Shown one piece after another: positions 15,089 through 16,674 of a DNA stretch of 16,674 nt (the first letter of the stretch is position 1; every line of letters starts with the position of its first letter). Location: positions 717-17,390 of the forward strand of contig DAJP01000082.1 of assembly GCA_002496355.1 (NCBI GenBank), given 5' to 3'. The notes beneath the pieces were generated by a model, which worked only from the letters and a program-made list of their open reading frames with translations, was not told the origin of the DNA and did no database searches. Made by a program: the position numbers and the translations under genes. Source of the DNA: Euryarchaeota archaeon UBA346 (GTDB taxonomy: Archaea; Thermoplasmatota; E2; DHVEG-1).

Positions 15089-15316
15089 ATGTGTGAGATG
15101 TGCAAACAAAAATTCCATCTCCAGGAGCATCAGAGCGGTTTGGTCTTTGATGATAAGTTTTTCATCTGTGAGGACTGTCGGACGAACACACCAGATCAAG
15201 AGATTATGGATTGGTCCCAAAGCACTATGCGCTCATCAGCAGCCATGCCGATCTCCCTGTGGCTCATCCAGGAGCAGAACAAGAACAAACCACCGTTCTC
15301 ACGAAGAAAAGAATGA
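15089..15316 (+). CDS. Small CxxC/CxxC putative zinc-binding protein
   Basis: The product is 75 aa if the ATG at 15089 is used. Two CxxC pairs (Cys 2, 5, 27, 30) in MCEMCKQKF and KFFICEDCRTN suggest a zinc ribbon or knuckle. The C-terminal half has a distinctive MPISLWLIQEQNKNK stretch. I do not recognise a named family; similar two-CxxC proteins often bind nucleic acid or other proteins. GGAGG at 15065-15069 lies 19 nt before the ATG, too far for normal use. An in-frame ATT at 15077 would have better spacing (7 nt), so a rare start codon cannot be excluded. It precedes the isopentenyl phosphate kinase gene by 76 nt on the same strand. The upstream extension of this frame to 14897 crosses the TATA box and is unlikely to be translated. 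Confidence 0.65.
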   Translation: MCEMCKQKFHLQEHQSGLVFDDKFFICEDCRTNTPDQEIMDWSQSTMRSSAAMPISLWLIQEQNKNKPPFSRRKE

Positions 15317-15340
15317 TACATCGTCTGTGACAGCTGTATC
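15315..15340. repeat. Interrupted palindrome between the Cys-rich gene and the kinase gene
   Basis: GATACA (15315-15320) pairs with TGTATC (15335-15340). Inside it CTG and CAG flank TGA. It overlaps the stop codon of the Cys-rich gene and has no T-run after it, so it may be an RNA-processing hairpin or a protein-binding site rather than a terminator. Confidence 0.4.
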
Positions 15341-15392
15341 ATTTACATACTATCAAAATCCTTTTTTACAGCCAGATTCATGCAGGTAACGT

Positions 15393-16175
15393 ATGTTTCT
15401 CATCAAACTCGGTGGGAGTGTCATCACCAACAAAGCAAAAGAATGCTGCTTCAAACAAGAGATCATGGACCAACTTGCTGAGGAGATAAAAAAGGCAAAC
15501 AAGCAAGGAATTGTGATCCATGGGGCAGGGTCGTTCGGCCATATCCTGGCTAAACGATACAAACTCAATGACGGCTACAAACAAAAAAAACAGGTGGAAG
15601 GCTTCGCAATGACCCAGGCGACGGTCCAGCGGTTAAACAATCTTGTCTTAGCATCGCTACAGAATCATGGCGTCCCGGCTGTTTCCATCCCACCACACGC
15701 GATCCTCTCCCTCTCAGATCATGCCATCGCACGGATCGATTACAACATCTTCAAAAAATATCTTGCATTAGGATTCATGCCGGTGAGTTTTGGTGACGTC
15801 GCCCTTGATAACCAACTCGGTTTTTCCATCTGCTCCGGTGACCTGCTCATCCAACTGCTCGCAGCAGAGTTCAAACCAGAAAAAGTCATCTTCGTCATCG
15901 ACGAGGACGGGCTGTACTCCGCCAATCCAAAGACAGACAAGAACGCGGCCTTCTTTGAACACACTACGGTGCGAGAGTTAGAGAAACTCACCACATCGGC
16001 TGATGCTCACGCGGATGTGACCGAAGGGATGAAAGGAAAAATTCATACCATCAAACAGATAGCAAAAACCGGTACGGACACCATCCTGTTGAATGGGAAT
16101 ATACATAACCGATTATACGATACGTTAAAGGGGAAAAAGGTTCGATCCACCATCGTTTACGGAGATAAACCATGA
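15393..16175 (+). CDS. Isopentenyl phosphate kinase
   Basis: ATP-dependent kinase turning isopentenyl phosphate into isopentenyl diphosphate in the archaeal alternative mevalonate pathway, supplying lipid precursors. The product is 260 aa, the usual length, of the amino acid kinase fold. FLIKLGGSVIT (2-12) holds the phosphate-binding Lys and Gly-rich loop. IHGAGSFGH (42-50) carries the catalytic His50 typical of this subfamily. VIDEDGLYSANPK and DVTEGMKGKI match the nucleotide-binding region; the family more often has DVTGGM. The ATG at 15393 has AGGTAA 5 nt upstream. The gene overlaps the IPP isomerase by 4 nt, so the two consecutive pathway steps are translationally coupled. Confidence 0.95.
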   Translation: MFLIKLGGSVITNKAKECCFKQEIMDQLAEEIKKANKQGIVIHGAGSFGHILAKRYKLNDGYKQKKQVEGFAMTQATVQRLNNLVLASLQNHGVPAVSIPPHAILSLSDHAIARIDYNIFKKYLALGFMPVSFGDVALDNQLGFSICSGDLLIQLLAAEFKPEKVIFVIDEDGLYSANPKTDKNAAFFEHTTVRELEKLTTSADAHADVTEGMKGKIHTIKQIAKTGTDTILLNGNIHNRLYDTLKGKKVRSTIVYGDKP

Positions 16176-16674
16176 ATCAAACGGAGGAAAGAAAACGAGA
16201 ACACGTCCAGATCTCATTAAAGGAGAACGTGTCTGCTCATCATAATTATTGGGATGACGTCAAACTGATACACAACGCACTCCCTGAAATAAATGAAAAC
16301 GAAATCGATTTGTCGACACAACTCTTTGGAAAGAAACTCTCTGCCCCTCTCATCATCTCAGGCATGACCGGAGGGTATTCCGACGGCAAGAAAATCAATG
16401 AACATCTCGCGGCAGCCGCAGCCACCTTCCAGATAGGTATGGGGGTCGGCTCTCAACGCGCCGCCCTTGAAAACCAGAAACTTGCGGAAACCTACAGCAT
16501 CATCAAGGAATACGACATCCCACTCAAGATCGCGAACATCGGTGCATCCCAGATGGTCCTCTGGGACAAACAACAGATCCTCCAGAATGCGGGGAAGATC
16601 GTCGAAATGATTGATGCTGACGTGCTCGCGGTTTGTCTGAACTTCTTACAAGAGGCGATACAACCGGAAGGTGA
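16172..16674 (+). CDS. fni: Isopentenyl-diphosphate delta-isomerase, type 2 (5' part, runs off the window)
   Basis: FMN-dependent isomerase converting IPP to DMAPP, the step after the kinase. The first 167 codons are visible; the family is about 350 aa. RKREHVQI (8-14 region), APLIISGMTGG (58-68), GMGVGSQRAAL (89-99), ANIGASQM (121-128) and LNFLQEAIQPEG (156-167) are diagnostic of the FMN-binding TIM barrel. The family's His in HxN(P/F)LQE is Cys155 here (TGT at 16634-16636). Asn157, Gln160 and Glu161 (the last a metal ligand in the family) are kept. The start ATG overlaps the kinase stop (ATGA). The rest of the gene lies beyond the window. Confidence 0.95.
   Translation, partial: MNQTEERKREHVQISLKENVSAHHNYWDDVKLIHNALPEINENEIDLSTQLFGKKLSAPLIISGMTGGYSDGKKINEHLAAAAATFQIGMGVGSQRAALENQKLAETYSIIKEYDIPLKIANIGASQMVLWDKQQILQNAGKIVEMIDADVLAVCLNFLQEAIQPEG

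Overview
The window looks like a chromosomal segment of an uncultured archaeon, most likely a Thermoplasmatota-type euryarchaeon from sediment or a similar habitat. The lineage is an inference. The supporting signs are TATA-box promoters, T-run terminators, a gene pair for isopentenyl phosphate kinase and type 2 IPP isomerase (the archaeal alternative mevalonate route), and large secreted proteins built from PQQ-propeller, PKD and DNRLRE-like modules. No tRNA, rRNA, CRISPR array or insertion sequence was seen.

Layout: (1) 1-78 may be the tail of a plus-strand gene. (2) 139-2309, minus strand: a two-gene ABC exporter operon whose ATPase carries an N-terminal zinc ribbon and overlaps the permease by 4 nt. 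(3) 2310-2614 is a non-coding gap. (4) 2615-4330, minus strand: a secreted 8-bladed PQQ-like propeller with a PKD-like domain and an unusual C-terminal tail. (5) 4463-9363, plus strand, divergent from (4): a giant secreted M28-peptidase-like multidomain protein, broken by a frameshift near 5250 and lacking several expected zinc ligands. (6) 13746-9471, minus strand: a four-gene housekeeping cluster (RNA m5C methyltransferase, exonuclease III-type AP endonuclease, M32 carboxypeptidase, phosphoglycerate mutase). (7) 13887-14801, plus strand: a secreted protein of unknown function. (8) 14802-15088: an intergenic region holding a candidate structured small RNA with its own promoter and terminator. 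(9) 15089 to the end, plus strand: a small CxxC/CxxC protein, isopentenyl phosphate kinase, and the 5' part of IPP isomerase type 2.

The most interesting signal is regulatory. A 22-nt element (TGAATACTTTCA, 3 variable bases, ACCCCCA) occurs twice about 10 kb apart, each copy exactly 9 nt upstream of a TATAARC box. One copy drives the M28-like gene. The other drives no obvious protein but precedes a 15-position imperfect stem-loop and a T8 run, so it probably makes a small RNA. In that second copy the element is bracketed by a 9-bp inverted repeat whose right arm overlaps the TATA box, which resembles an operator. These regions would repay comparative work: they suggest a common transcription factor linking a surface protein and an RNA.
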